Assembly: GCA_029876055.1 (NCBI GenBank)
Contig: CM056875.1
Location: 6,411,001-6,475,000, forward strand
Length of the DNA: 64,000 nucleotides
Direction of reading: 5' to 3'
DNA from: Madurella fahalii
Lineage: Eukaryota > Ascomycota > Sordariomycetes > Sordariales
Below, in pieces: positions 11,451 to 22,442 of this stretch. Position 1 is the first letter of the stretch. The number at the start of each line of letters is the position of its first letter. Made by a program: the position numbers and the translations under genes. Under the pieces are notes generated by a model, which was given only the letters and a program-made list of their open reading frames with translations, was not told the DNA's origin and did no database searches.

Positions 11451-13425
11451 ATGAAGCTAGACGAGCTCAAGCCCCTGGAGGCGCTGCTCACAGCGGATTT
11501 CCGCCAGATCGAGCCCCGCCTTCAGGCGTTGGACAAGCATCTCATTCTCCGAACATATCTCGATGGCTACACGCTTGGGGACATTGACATCAAGATTTGG
11601 CAGGCACTCCGCGGTAACCGTGCCGCCGTGTCATTCATCAAGCGGGGAAGCTTGGTCAATCTTGCCCGTTGGTTCAATTTCATCGAGGAGAACCACCCTG
11701 AGATCCAGGCAGAGATCAAGGCCAAGGACGCAGCTGCGAAGGCAAAGGTGGCTGCTGCAAGTAAGGCTGGCGCAAGCTATGCGCTCGCCTTGCAAAATGC
11801 CGACAAGGGTGTCGTGACAAGATTCTTGCCTGAGCCCTCGTAAGCTTGTCCAACTCCGGTTATCTACACCAGACAGCATTTAGCTGACACAGGCCAGGGG
11901 ATACCTCCACATCGGGCATGCCAAAGCTGCTCTTCTGAGCGATTACTTCGCTCATCAGGCCTACAACGGAACGCTACGTCTGCGCCTTGATGACACCAAC
12001 CCTTCCAAGGAGAAGCAGGAGTACCAGGATGCCATTATTGAGGACCTCGCCTTGATGGGCATCAATCCTGATGCGGTCTCGTACACATCAGATTACTTCG
12101 ACTACCTCTACGAGATGTGCGTTCGCCTAATCAAGGAGGGCCACGCCTACGCCGACGACACAGACCAGGAGACGATGCGTGACCAGCGCTTCAAGGGCAT
12201 CGCGTCGAAGCGCAGAGACCGGACTGTCCAGGAGAACCTGCGCATCTTCGAGGAGATGAAGAACGGCACTGAGGAGGGCCTCCGGAACTGCATCCGCGCC
12301 AAGATCTCGGTCGATAACCCCAACAAGGCCATGAGGGACCCTGTCATCTACCGGTGCAACGTCGAGACACCGCATCACCGGACCGGTACCAAGTGGAAGA
12401 TGTACCCGATGTACGACTTTGCATGCCCGGTTGTTGACAGCCATGAAGGGGTGACGCATGCCCTGAGATCTACTGAGTATACAGACAGAAACCCACAGTA
12501 TCAGTGGTTCTTGGATACCCTGAAGCTTCGGCAGGTTTACATGTGGGACTTTGCGCGGATAAACTTCATCCGGACATTCCTCTCCAAGCGCAAGCTTGCG
12601 AAGCTGGTTGATACTGGTAAAGTCTGGGGCTGGGACGACCCGCGCATGCCGACCATTCGTGGCGTCCGCAGGAGGGGTATGACAATCCCTGCCCTGCGCG
12701 ATTTCATCCTCAAGCAGGGACCTAGCCGGAATGTCGTCACCATGGACTGGACGAACTTCTGGGCTAGCAACAAGAAGGAGATCGACCCGATTGCACCGCG
12801 GCACACGGCGATCCTGCAGAAGGACGTGGTCAAGGTCACCGTCACCGGCGCCGAAGCGCCGGCGGAGCCCTACACGACCGACAGGCCGAAGCACCCGAAG
12901 AACAAAGACATCGGAACTAAGAAGGTCACGTTCGCCTCGGAGCTGCTGTTGGATCAGGCGGATGCCAAGAGCTTCAAGGATGGGGAGGAGATCACCCTCA
13001 TGGCATGGGGCAACGCCTTTGTCCGGCACATTGCGAGCGGTGATCCGATCCCCAGCCTCACATGCGAGCTGAACCTGCAGGGTGATGTCAAGACCACGGA
13101 GAAGAAGATCACGTGGCTTGCCGCCAAGGGCCAGTCGCTTGTCCCGGCCGAACTTTGGGACTTTGACTACCTCATTACCAAGGACATCCTGCAGGAGGAG
13201 GATAATATGGAGGATTTTCTCAATCCCGTGACGGAGACGATGGAGGATGCCTGGTGTGACGAGGCTGCCGCGGTATTAAAGAAGGATGATATCATCCAGC
13301 TTGAGAGACGCGGCTACTACCGCGTTGACAAAGGTCTGGATGACTGGCGGAATGGCGAGGAAGGGGAGAAGGGCAAGAGGTTGATCCTCTTCTGCATCCC
13401 CACGGGCAAGACTGGACCCAAGTAG
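11451..13425 (+). CDS. GUS1: Glutamyl-tRNA synthetase, cytoplasmic
   Basis: Two exons, 11451-11839 and 11898-13425, with a 58-nt intron (GTAAGC...GGCCAG). Splicing joins FLPEPS to GYLHIGHAKAALL, the eukaryotic GluRS/GlnRS class I signature with the HIGH motif. The second catalytic motif is FLSKRKLAKLV (KMSKS equivalent), followed by WGWDDPRMPTIRGVRRRGM. The N-terminal 130 residues form the GST-like appended domain, which in yeast binds Arc1p. The C-terminal half is the anticodon-binding beta-barrel. The total is 638 residues, slightly shorter than yeast Gus1p. The enzyme charges tRNA-Glu in the cytosol. No lesions are seen. Confidence 0.96.
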
Positions 13426-14528
13426 AGTGTTGTGATGCAAAATTAAGAGTGTCCTATAAAGATTGTGAAACGCGTCTACAACCCCTTGTTCTCTTGGTAA
13501 CAGTGTTTGTGACGAGGTAACAATGGTAGGAGAACTGCTGGGTTGCCATTGATGCTATCATGTGATAATGTCCTCAACGTTTTCGACGTTCATGCCAAAC
13601 TGGTACTTAGACTGGCAGCCGAAATGGTGACAGATCCGCGACCGATCTTCCAGATAAATTTCACAAGGCGCCCAAGTAACGGAGTGATGCCAGTCCCTTA
13701 CTGGTAGAGGAAGGCAACCCAGCCGTCGTGTCCACCAGAGTATTCCCCATGCCTTTACCTGTGCAACGTCCTCTTTTAAGCACTATTTAGTCTAGACCAG
13801 AGAGATTGCACTGTAAGTACGGCAGACCCGAGCCTAAACCTCTGCCCGAAGTAGGTAACATGGACGAAGCGTCAATTCCGCCGCATGTCCGTCAGCTTAC
13901 TTATCTAGATCGTTAAAGAAAGCAATAGTAGGGCCCTTTCGGACGCAAAGCTGCTACCCCAGCATCTCCGAGTCAACTTTCCGTCCGTTGCAGCAAAAAG
14001 ATCCGAATTCCGCACACTGCTGATGTAGGAAGCGCGGTCCGGGCCGGAGGTTCCATCTTACCTTGTTGCTTCCGATACCCGGAGGATGTTAGTGTGCGAG
14101 CTCAGATACCGTAGAGGCACGAAGCAAGTCTTGAGAGCAAAGTAGCTGACACTGCAGGAGCACCTGACCGCGAACAGGTTTGAGGTTGCCGACTCCGGGT
14201 GAGAACGGAGCAGAGGTTTAAAACCGAGCACCGGCCGGCGAAGGAAACTGCCCCAACACCGGACCTCAGTGTCCCGTCTTGGCACGGACCCGACTCCGTC
14301 ACCCGTGAACATCGCACTGACGTCATGATTTAATGCACAAGACAACTCGTAAAACTGCGAGGCGTCTTGGGTTTTATGTTTGAGAAGTTGTATAGTCATA
14401 CTGCTATCCTTTTCGGTGTATCACTTCCTATTCCGGAAAGAAGAACACCATAACACTCTCAACGGCGGGCGCTGGGCACTCGAGATCAGAAGCACGTTCA
14501 AGCGGGTTCGAATCGCGCACTTCACAAC
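13426..14528. other. Intergenic region, no gene seen
   Basis: About 1.1 kb between GUS1 and PNS1 with short, motif-free open frames on both strands. It probably holds the GUS1 3' end and the PNS1 promoter. A GGTTCGAATCGC string near 14503 resembles a tRNA T-loop but lacks a matching acceptor stem. Confidence 0.5.
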
Positions 14529-16228
14529 ATGGCCAACTATGGCGGCGAGGCTGCCAACTACTACAATGGGCAACCTGCTCCTCCGCCTAACGCGTACCAG
14601 ACGCAACCACCGCTACAAACAGGAGCCTACCACGCCGGCGGTCCCCACTACCGCCCTCCGCCCTACCCCCCGCAACCAGACCAAAAACTCGCTCCGCCTC
14701 CAACCTTCGACGAGGTGTTTATCGTGCAACAACCGAAATGGAACGATGTGTGGGCTGGCTTGCTCTTTTTGGCTACCTGTGCCGGTTTCGCGGTGGTATC
14801 GGGGATATCTATTCAGGGCTATGGTACGATGCCGCTGGAAAAAGGGACCTGAGATGCTCAACCACACTAACATCAGCACCATAGCCGCAACGCGCCGAGA
14901 AAACTCGGGTGGCCTCAATGGGCAACTCAACACCTTCGGCTTGACAACCCACACAATCTACCTCTTCCTCTGGGTCCTCATCACGGCCATCGTGCTGAGC
15001 TATGCTTACATGTGGCTCGCGCGGCGCTTCACCAAGCAGTTCGTCTGGATCACCGGCGTGCTCAACATCGTGCTGGGGCTCGCCACCGCCCTCTACATGC
15101 TCAGCCGGCACTACGTTTCGGGCGGGATCGTCTTCCTGGTGTTTGTCGTCTTCATGGCGCTCTGCTTCTTCAGCTGGCGCCGCCGCATCCCGTTCAGCGT
15201 GCTCATGCTGCAGACCGCCATGGACGTCGCCAAACGCCACGGCCACGTCTACGTCGTCAGCGCCGCCGGCGGGCTCCTGGCCGCCGCCTTCGCCGCCTGG
15301 TACGCGGTCACGCTGGTGAGCGTGTACGTCAAGTACGAGCCGAGCCCGAACAACCCGGCCTGCCGGCAGGGCGTGGGTAGCTGCAGCACGGCCAAGGTGG
15401 TCGGCTTGCTCGTGTTCATCACGTTCGCGGCGTACTGGATTTCCGAGTGGCTCAAGAACACGATCCACACGACCATTTCCGGGGTGTACGGGTCGTGGTA
15501 CTTAATTCGAGGGATTTCCCCAGGAAGGTGACGCGCGGCGCGCTGAGGCGGTCTCTTACCTACAGCTTTGGGAGTATTAGTTTGGGGAGCCTGGTGGTGG
15601 CCATTATTAACTTTTTGAGGCAGCTGGCCTCGGTTGCCCAACAGCAGGCTGCGGCCGAGGGTGACATTTTGAGCACCGTCCTGTGGTGCGTTGTTGGGTG
15701 TTTGATTGGGATCCTCGACTGGGCGATTCAGTTCCTGAACCGATACGCCTTTTCGCACATTGCTCTGTACGGCAAGGCGTACATCCCAGCAGCAAAGGAC
15801 ACGTGGAAGTGAGTTGCCCATCGGAGCCCTCTGAGGTTCACTTAGATATCTTGCATGCTAATCCCCCTTGAAGAATGATCAAGGACCGCGGCATCGACGC
15901 CCTCATCAACGAGTGCCTGATCGGCCCCGTCCTCGGCATGGGCGCCACTTTCGTCGGCTACGCCTGCGCGTTGCTCGCATACGTCTACATGGTCTTCACG
16001 AGACCCGCCTACAATACCAACGGGGAGTTTACGCCTGTCGTCGTGGCGTTTGCTTTTCTCATCGGCCTGCAGATCTGCAACATCTTTACCACGCCCCTCA
16101 GCAGCGGAATCGATACCATCTTTGTTGCGTCAGCATGGGATCCTGAGGTTATGATTCGCGACCATCCCGATTTGTATTATCGCATGGTGCAGGTTTATCC
16201 GCATGTGCAACAGGCTATTCATGCATGA
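14529..16228 (+). CDS. PNS1: PNS1-type choline transporter-like (CTL) membrane protein, with a frame break
   Basis: Exon 1 (14529-14823) codes a Pro/Gln/Tyr-rich cytosolic N-terminus and the first membrane helix. The intron is 14824-14884. The join reads SGISIQGY-AATRRENSGG. Exon 2 holds further helices and the CTL motif NTIHTTISGVYGSWY. Just after this, near 15500, the frame breaks. The next frame continues with NSRDFPRKVTRGALRRS, TYSFGSISLGSLVVAI and LNRYAFSHIALYGKAYIPAA, all CTL hallmarks. Restoring one base (TAC-TT?-AAT) would give WYFNSRDFP. The last intron is 15809-15873, joining DTWK to MIKDRGIDAL. The family comprises plasma-membrane proteins related to choline transporters; the role of fungal PNS1 is uncertain. 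The identification is secure, but whether the frame break is real or an assembly error is open. Confidence 0.88.
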
Positions 16229-17285
16229 AGTGGTAACAAAATACTGGAGCGTGAAAGGGCGAGGGGGTGAGGAGGCAGCGAGGATTACGGACTATACGAA
16301 CACAGATGCTAGCATGCTTTGGCCGGGGCGACGACTGGAAGAGAACATAATTAGCGCTACGGTAAAAATATTCAAATAACCCCAGTAGTTGGCTACCTAA
16401 GTGATAATGCTTATTACAATGGCGCTCTATACCTATGATACCTATGGGATACAATTGCCGACGAAGGGATCTTTGGGAAGGGGACCCTAAAATCGAGGAG
16501 GAGCGGAGACTGCAGACTGTTAGGGTACCTAACCTCTTAATTAGTTACATGGATTCTAGCCAGCTGACATTAATCCGACTGGTGTAGGTGTGCAAGGACT
16601 CGTCGCATTCAAGCACAATTACTAGCCCGCTACAGTCCACTCCTGAGGCCCTTGGTTCTGCCTCTGCAATCTATCACCCGGCCTGCAGGTTATTCTTTGA
16701 TACATCAACATTGGAACCTCTCGTCATCCGGGCGCGAGGGGAATTGATGTAAAACGAGACTGCCTATCTGGGTATCGCCGTTAATGAGGAATGGTAGTAT
16801 TGAGCAATTGCCTGATCAAAGTAACAGAAAGAGCTCGCTCGTAATTATTGTTCCGGGCATCATTTCCCTGCTGTTGAGCCCTGATGGGCTGACTGTAACG
16901 CGCCACCCAGTTACTGAATATATCGGTTCATTCGTCCCTCGAGAGCAATCTGGCGGCCAACCCATGCCATGCTTTTGCGAATTACCAGTAGCTGTCCCTA
17001 CCCGTTGCCATCATCTCTCTGACCGAGATGACATTTCCCCCTTTGGCCACCCAAAGCCTGGTTGCGAGCGGGCATCCTACCACGCAGCCTCAATCAACGA
17101 TGCTCTTCACCAATTCCTCCTCGATGGCAACTGCGCGGAGGAGGGTGGGTAATGTTTATTGCCGGCTGGTTGACCGGCCCGTTCATCGACCTCGGGCTAA
17201 GGTGGCCTGAACCGTATTTTTGGGGCTGTTCTCTCTCGCCATATATAGCCGAGTCCCATAAACCGGTCGAGATATCTGTTGCCCT
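16229..17285. other. Intergenic region, no gene seen
   Basis: About 1 kb of spacer between PNS1 and the HNH gene, both of whose 3' ends face it. It contains TAGGTACCTAA-type palindromic motifs (around 16525) and only short motif-free open frames. Confidence 0.5.
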
Positions 17286-18538
17286 CTAGATAGCAACAGA
17301 TCGGTCCAACCATCCGCCCAGCCTAAGTCCCACAAGCAGAGCCAACTCGGTTCCCCCGTCCGCCCGCGTATCTTTCCATTCCATGTCCGCGAGGATCTTC
17401 TCTATATAGTCGCCAGCTGCAGAAAGGTGGAGAATATGAGCAATGGCGCAGTGGATGGCGAGAAACCGCGGTGAGGGAGGGTCGATATTCCAATTCTCGG
17501 CAAGGAAGAGCGTACGCTGGATAGGGAAGCCTGGCGTAACGCGTGCGGAGAGGAAGCTCCGAATTAGGTAGGTATGCTCTTGGCCGACGACCGGTTCGAA
17601 AAAGATCTTGAATCTGCCAAATTGGTAGTGGAGAGTATGGTCCAACGTGATAGCGTTCCGTGGCCGATCGATATCGTTACCTTCGATCAGGTGGACGACT
17701 CCATTATCGAACATATTAAGGATATTGAGCGCCGCCTTTTCGAAGCGCTCTAGATCAGCGTTAGCTAAAGACGTTTCGACAGCAACAGGGTAACCAACCA
17801 GCTCTGAGCCCTTCTCCGTAGATGTAAGAGCATGGGGGAGGATATGGGCAACCTCCAATCTTGAGAATATGTGATTCGCCTCGAATGGATTTCCGTCGTG
17901 GTCGGTTACCTGATCGCCACTTATCCTTTCTCCCTCTTCTAGCTCTCTTACATCGAACCGGCGACTGATTACACAGCGATGGCGGTCGCGAACAAGGCAG
18001 TCATGCCGAAGGGCCGTTACCCTTTCCGGTGTGCCGACGAAGCCCCGGACGCCGTCCCCTTGTACCCCTTGGAATGCCGAGATGGGGCCCGGGGATAACT
18101 GCGGTGTTTTATTGAAAGAAGCTAGCACTAAAGGACGTCAGTAAAGGCGGAAGAGAAGGAAGGGATTTCGTCTTACGGGGTAAAAAGAAGTGGTCGATGA
18201 GATGGTTCGCAAATTCGGTTAGAGACGACCCTAATCGCTCGTCGGTATCAAAATCGATATCACTTTTACTGTAAATTTGAAGATGCATTGCTTGGAAAAA
18301 GGCTCGGAGGAAGGTATCTTTGGCTTCTTCCGAACGGGTATACTCGTAAGTGAGGCGGATAAGTAGAGGGTGATTGTACGGGCCCGAGTGGAGCCTGGGT
18401 TTCTTCAAAGTAGTTAACGATGCGGTAGAATTTATTGTTTGCGCACATGCGCTCGGCCGCTCCCAATAGCGGCTGGGTTGAAAAGGAGATGTTTCCTTCA
18501 AGGGACGATTGGCGTCGATGGTGAGGAGAGACCGCCAT
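17286..18538 (-). CDS. Fungal HNH-nuclease-domain protein, N-terminal frame uncertain
   Basis: Exon 2 (18127-17286) carries the HNH-type core: RHDCLVRDRHRCVISRRFD, then LEVAHILPHAL, then ILNMFDNGVVHLIEG with a closing HYQFGRFKIFF. Cys, the AH pair and the NxxxLxxxxH-like end match the fungal HNH (HNH_2-like) family, whose function is unknown. The intron is 18176-18128 (GTAAGACG...CCTTTAG), and exon 1 includes LIRLTYEYTRSEEAKDTFLR. Upstream of this the protein-like reading (ERMCANNKFYRIVNYFEET, from an ATG at 18538) is in another frame. The frames switch near 18405 at GAAGAAACCC with no room for an intron, so exon 1 probably has a small indel. The gene may be degenerate. Confidence 0.6.
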
Positions 18539-18626
18539 CCTGGTGTTGTTGGCTGATGGTTGTTGGCTGTTGTGGGATGTTGCGAGAATGGCGGAGGCCA
18601 GTGTAACCGGGCGCGGGCATGTATCA

Positions 18627-18646
18627 ACAGTACAGTACAGTACAGT
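18627..18646. repeat. Short tandem repeat, ACAGT x4
   Basis: Four exact copies of the 5-mer ACAGT upstream of the HNH gene. No function is inferred. Confidence 0.8.
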
Positions 18647-19079
18647 ACCATAGCTTACTGTACGTAGCTGTGGGCCGCAGAAGCGCCTTGGTGGTCGGTG
18701 TGGATCTTCAGTCGGCAAGGAATCAGCACAAGAATCCGCGATCCCCATTGTGCAAACGTAAAGTAAACTGTAATTTTGGTGCACAAATCAGCCGCATTGA
18801 ACGCTGCTGGATCGGTAATACTGATCTCGGTGGATCGGCGGTTGGCTCCTGTGGTCCTGTGGAACCTTGGTGATAGCGCCTGTACGGACTTAAGTCTGGT
18901 GAGAACTTATCCCTTGCTGCCCAGGCCAAATGTCCGCACTCCTGAACCGGCTATTGCAGTCGACTGGACCCGCCGGACGTTAAATATCTGAGTATTTGGT
19001 TGCTACTTTAGGCGAACTCTATTAGAATGTGATGTCTTCATATCTATGAACTTAAGAAACTATCGAAACCTTCAGCGAT

Positions 19080-19283
19080 CCGAGATGTAGGAGCTTTTTG
19101 GGGGGAGACGACTTGCCTGGTTTGGGCAGATTTAGGACCTAATTAGGAGTTGTTTCTGCTGGAACATACCACGCCTTCGCAGGAGCTGTTTCTTGCTCTG
19201 GCAAACTTGGTTGGATTATCTACGCTCCAGAAACAACTCCAAAAGTGGCGCGTCTACATTCAGGAGCGGCTCCTACATCCCGG
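19080..19283. mobile_element. MITE-like inverted-repeat element (degenerate)
   Basis: A left end CCGAGATGTAGGAGC (19080-19094) faces a right end whose reverse complement is CCGGGATGTAGGAGC (19269-19283), 14 of 15 matching. A nested pair GGAGTTGTTTCTG (19145-19157) and CAGAAACAACTCC (19228-19240) sits inside. It is about 204 bp with no coding capacity. I could not fix a target-site duplication. Confidence 0.5.
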
Positions 19284-19677
19284 TATCGAACGAGTTGCAC
19301 CATGGATCACTGTTGGATAGTCCGCGTGGCGGGCCGCTATCCATTTTCAGCTTTCACGCGGGCAGACAACAGGTAACAGACCGTCGCCGAACAGCGTATC
19401 GTGCGTCTATTAATTAGCTGATGCGAAAGAGGGGAAACAGACGGAATTATGTGGTGTGTGCCAAATAATTCCATGCAGATCCAAATCCCCTCTTAATCCC
19501 GTTACCACGACCGTCGCTTCACGCCATTGCCATCTACCGCGATCATCCCCATTCCCAGCTTACCCGTTGTCATACCTCTGGCTGCATGAACGTTTAGGCA
19601 CAAGGAACCTTTGGACCATAGTTGTCTGAGGTGCCGGAGCAGCTTTCTTTGTCCGCCTAGGCGCAATAGAGCCGCCA

Positions 19678-21177
19678 TTAGGAATCACCATCTTTGGGAC
19701 GTGTTGCGCAACTCCCATCGCCATTATTCTGGCCCTGCCCAGAGTCGGAGGTATGGTCATTTGATACCTTTTGGGTGATGATGGTGGATTTCTGGATAGA
19801 GCTCAAAGGAAAGTCCTCATCTACTAATTTGCGGGAACTGGAGTGACCGGTATGTGGACGCTTCGTGCCTTGCGGGGATGCCCCGGATTGTTGAGCTGGA
19901 TAGTGGTAACCCGCCGCCGCCGCTGTAGATCCCGGCCATAAATGAAAGAATGTCGACCGGAGGCTCGAGTATAGGCTGCTCTGAGTGAAAATATGGACCC
20001 AGAAAGAGGAGAGAGCTGGTGCACAGGCAACCATGACGGTCCCAAATATTTCCATGTAGCTGCAGTCAGGTTAGTTCCCGCTGGCCGCTATTCACAAGAT
20101 TATGAACGACGTACGCTGTGATTGCGACGTTCGTCCCGTTCCAGACAGGATCGTTTGCGTTGTACGATACAATGACCCGGTACGCAAGGCCAACTACGCT
20201 TGCGACGACGACGCTGCGGGTGCTATCAGCCAAGTCTGAAGGTCGCAAATATTGACCAAGGGCCGGCGTACAGCAATCCGATTAGGAATACAATCCCAAG
20301 CGCTCTCTTTTTCTGCTGGCTAAGACTCAACCCAGCGATGATGGGGAATGGCATGATAAAAAGGACGAGGTCGGCCACCACGGAACGGACGCCTACGGCA
20401 ATGGTTGCAGGGGCGCTTGTCGCGCATCTGGCGAGGATCAAGTGATCCCAGGCCTCGCCGCTCCTCGGGATGCAGAAAATCAAAACAATCACCTCGTAGG
20501 AAGCATAGGAGAGGAGTGTTAGGACCAGCAGCGAGTAGCAGGTGATGCGTACCCATCTCAAGGTGCCGAAGACTCTCATAAAGACAGAACCAGGGCCGCT
20601 TTAACGGCAAAGTGAGTGCCAACAGCCAGCATTTGGTTTGCGAGTTGGAGCTGATGTCTCGGATTAATGCCGTGCTTTGATGATGAACATCCACAACTAA
20701 GGTAGTTACCGGTACTTACCTTCATAACTGGAAGGGTGAGTGCGGTTGCGGGGATGTCCCAAGAGCGCCTCCGCAAGCCGTGGGCCGTCACTGCCGAATG
20801 GTATTCAGGGTAAGCAGCCGATCAGAAAGCCAATAGAACAGAAGCAAGATCCATACTTGTATACAGGACGGCCCATTGGGCAATCCCCACGATCTCTCCA
20901 GTACGCAAAAGTCTAGTTTTCCGTGTTAGTTTCCCAATCGGGCCAACCGGGAGGCGGACATTTCCAGACAGTCATCGGCAAAGAGCTTGCGAAACTTCGT
21001 AAGCCCCGTATAAGGCCACAGGATCACGCAGATTCCGCTCACGGAGATGAACGCAATACCAGTCGCCAGGACAGTGGTTTGAAGTGATTCGGGGTTGTCG
21101 AAGTTGGGAGGATTGCCATTGGGATTGGGGATAAGGGGAATACTCGACGAGTCGATACCGGGCGGGAGTTGGTCCAT
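19678..21177 (-). CDS. Rhodopsin-fold (SAT4-like) integral membrane protein, with a frame break
   Basis: Start ATG is at 21177 (MDQLPPGIDS). Six exons are joined by short introns: a 47-nt intron after FADDCLE, one after VLYT, one after TLPVMK (GTAAGTACC), one after FLIGLL (49 nt) and one after GTNVAITA, leading to YMEIFGTVMVACAPAL. The spliced product shows several hydrophobic helices and motifs of the fungal rhodopsin-domain family (DD in the first loop, RVFGTLRWVR, SYNANDPVWNGTNVAIT). Such proteins are often called PTH11-like or SAT4-like; their ligands are mostly unknown. Between FAVKAALVLSL and RVFGTLRW, near 20578, the frame changes with no possible intron; one inserted base would restore it. 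The C-terminal tail is hydrophilic and Ser/Thr-rich. Confidence 0.7.
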
Positions 21178-22442
21178 TTCGAGTGGTGGTTTAGTTTGCA
21201 GCCTGCTGTTGATAGTACTATGGCATTGTGTTGACAAGGGCGTAACTATTCGATAACAGGCAGCGCTCGGGAATTCATATAGACTAATTTGAGCCAAGTA
21301 AAGACGAGCTTGACTTCTCCACGGAGCACGACGGGACTTTCACGTAAGACTAGACAACCCTCGCCTGGTTCCCATGTGGCTTCCACACCTAGGGGAACCT
21401 AATGCATTGCATTCTAGGCCGCCAACAGGGCAGTGCGGCACAGTATATGTGTAATCTAACGCGATAACTGGGCTAGCAAAAGTCCCTGCTAACATTGGAG
21501 CTTATAGAGCGATACAGGGTCGTAGGAGGGAGGGGAGTGGGGATTGGGGCGGAGAGAGCCGTGAGGTAATAAGGCGTGCCTCTGTATCTATGTATCCGGT
21601 GTTAGAATATGGACTGGCTGAAATGCAGCCCTACGGCGGGACAACCGCGGGACAGGAGTTCGCCCCGTACCTAGCCGGGGAAAGGGTGGTCTCTGACACT
21701 CATGACACCACACTAACTACCTGGTCTGCAGCTAGACCTTTGTACTCTGTGCTGACAATAGAGAAATCCATGTGCCAGTGATGATGCCGAACCAAGTGTC
21801 ATAATCCCCACTATTGTCAGCACAGAGGTCATAGGTCTAAGCGGTCAAGGTGGTGACGCTAATGTCAGTGACTTCCCTCATCCTGTTAGGTACGTACTGT
21901 ACCTTCTGCACTGTCTTCAGGTTGCTTACTATGGCTCTGTGGTAGGAGTATGCGATGCTGAGAAGGCCACGTCTTGTGGAGTACGGGGAAGCTTGGGAAT
22001 CACAAGTGGGAATTCTGTTCCTTCTTTTGGCTATGATTTCCGCTAGACTCATAAATTCATACAGTTTGACTGCATCCAGAACAGGTTTCATGACTTTAGC
22101 CCCTCGTTTACATTGGTTAAGGAGGGCATTAAAATAGGCAACGCCTCATAGGTGCATCGCGGCCCGCCAAACAGAACTGACCAACACGTAAGGGTATGGT
22201 TGCAGAATCAAGGAATGGCTTGTACGGGCTGACTCTGAGTCTTGAGTCCTTAGCCGCAGCTCTCGGTGTGGTCGACCGTACGGTCGAGCGCCGAGTACCG
22301 CGAAAAAGAGAGGCACCAGGCATTCTTTTTTAAGCAATATCACGTCCCGATGTCCCGAGATGGAACGGTGGTGTTGTCCATATCTTGTTGGAAATCTGTG
22401 TTCAAAGCTCTTCCTCGTCCATACTACCAGACTACCACTGCC
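21178..22442. other. Intergenic region with a hairpin element
   Basis: A 1.26-kb spacer holding the promoter of the rhodopsin-fold gene and sequence upstream of the P450 pseudogene. It contains the inverted repeat at 21689-21872 and no recognisable gene. Confidence 0.5.
21689..21872. mobile_element. Hairpin-forming inverted repeat (MITE-like)
   Basis: The inner arms are 21733-21761 (TAGACC...CTGTGCTGACAATAG) and 21811-21839 (CTATTGTCAGCACAG...GGTCTA), 29 nt with only a few mismatches around a 49-nt loop. Outer arms GTCTCTGAC (21689) and GTCAGTGAC (ending 21872) extend the symmetry to about 184 bp. No ORF is present. It is consistent with a non-autonomous element or a decayed palindrome. Confidence 0.6.

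Larger units (their letters stand above)
18539..19677. other. Intergenic region with an inverted-repeat element
   Basis: Spacer upstream of the HNH gene and downstream of the rhodopsin-fold gene. No convincing coding frame. It contains the inverted-repeat element at 19080-19283. Confidence 0.5.

Noticed and set aside
12127..13029. 300-codon open frame antisense to GUS1
   Set aside because: A shadow of the conserved synthetase exon; its codons mirror the sense strand.
14495..14520. GGTTCGAATCGC string resembling a tRNA T-arm
   Set aside because: No complementary acceptor stem about 70 nt upstream and no anticodon arm; it lies just before the PNS1 start codon.
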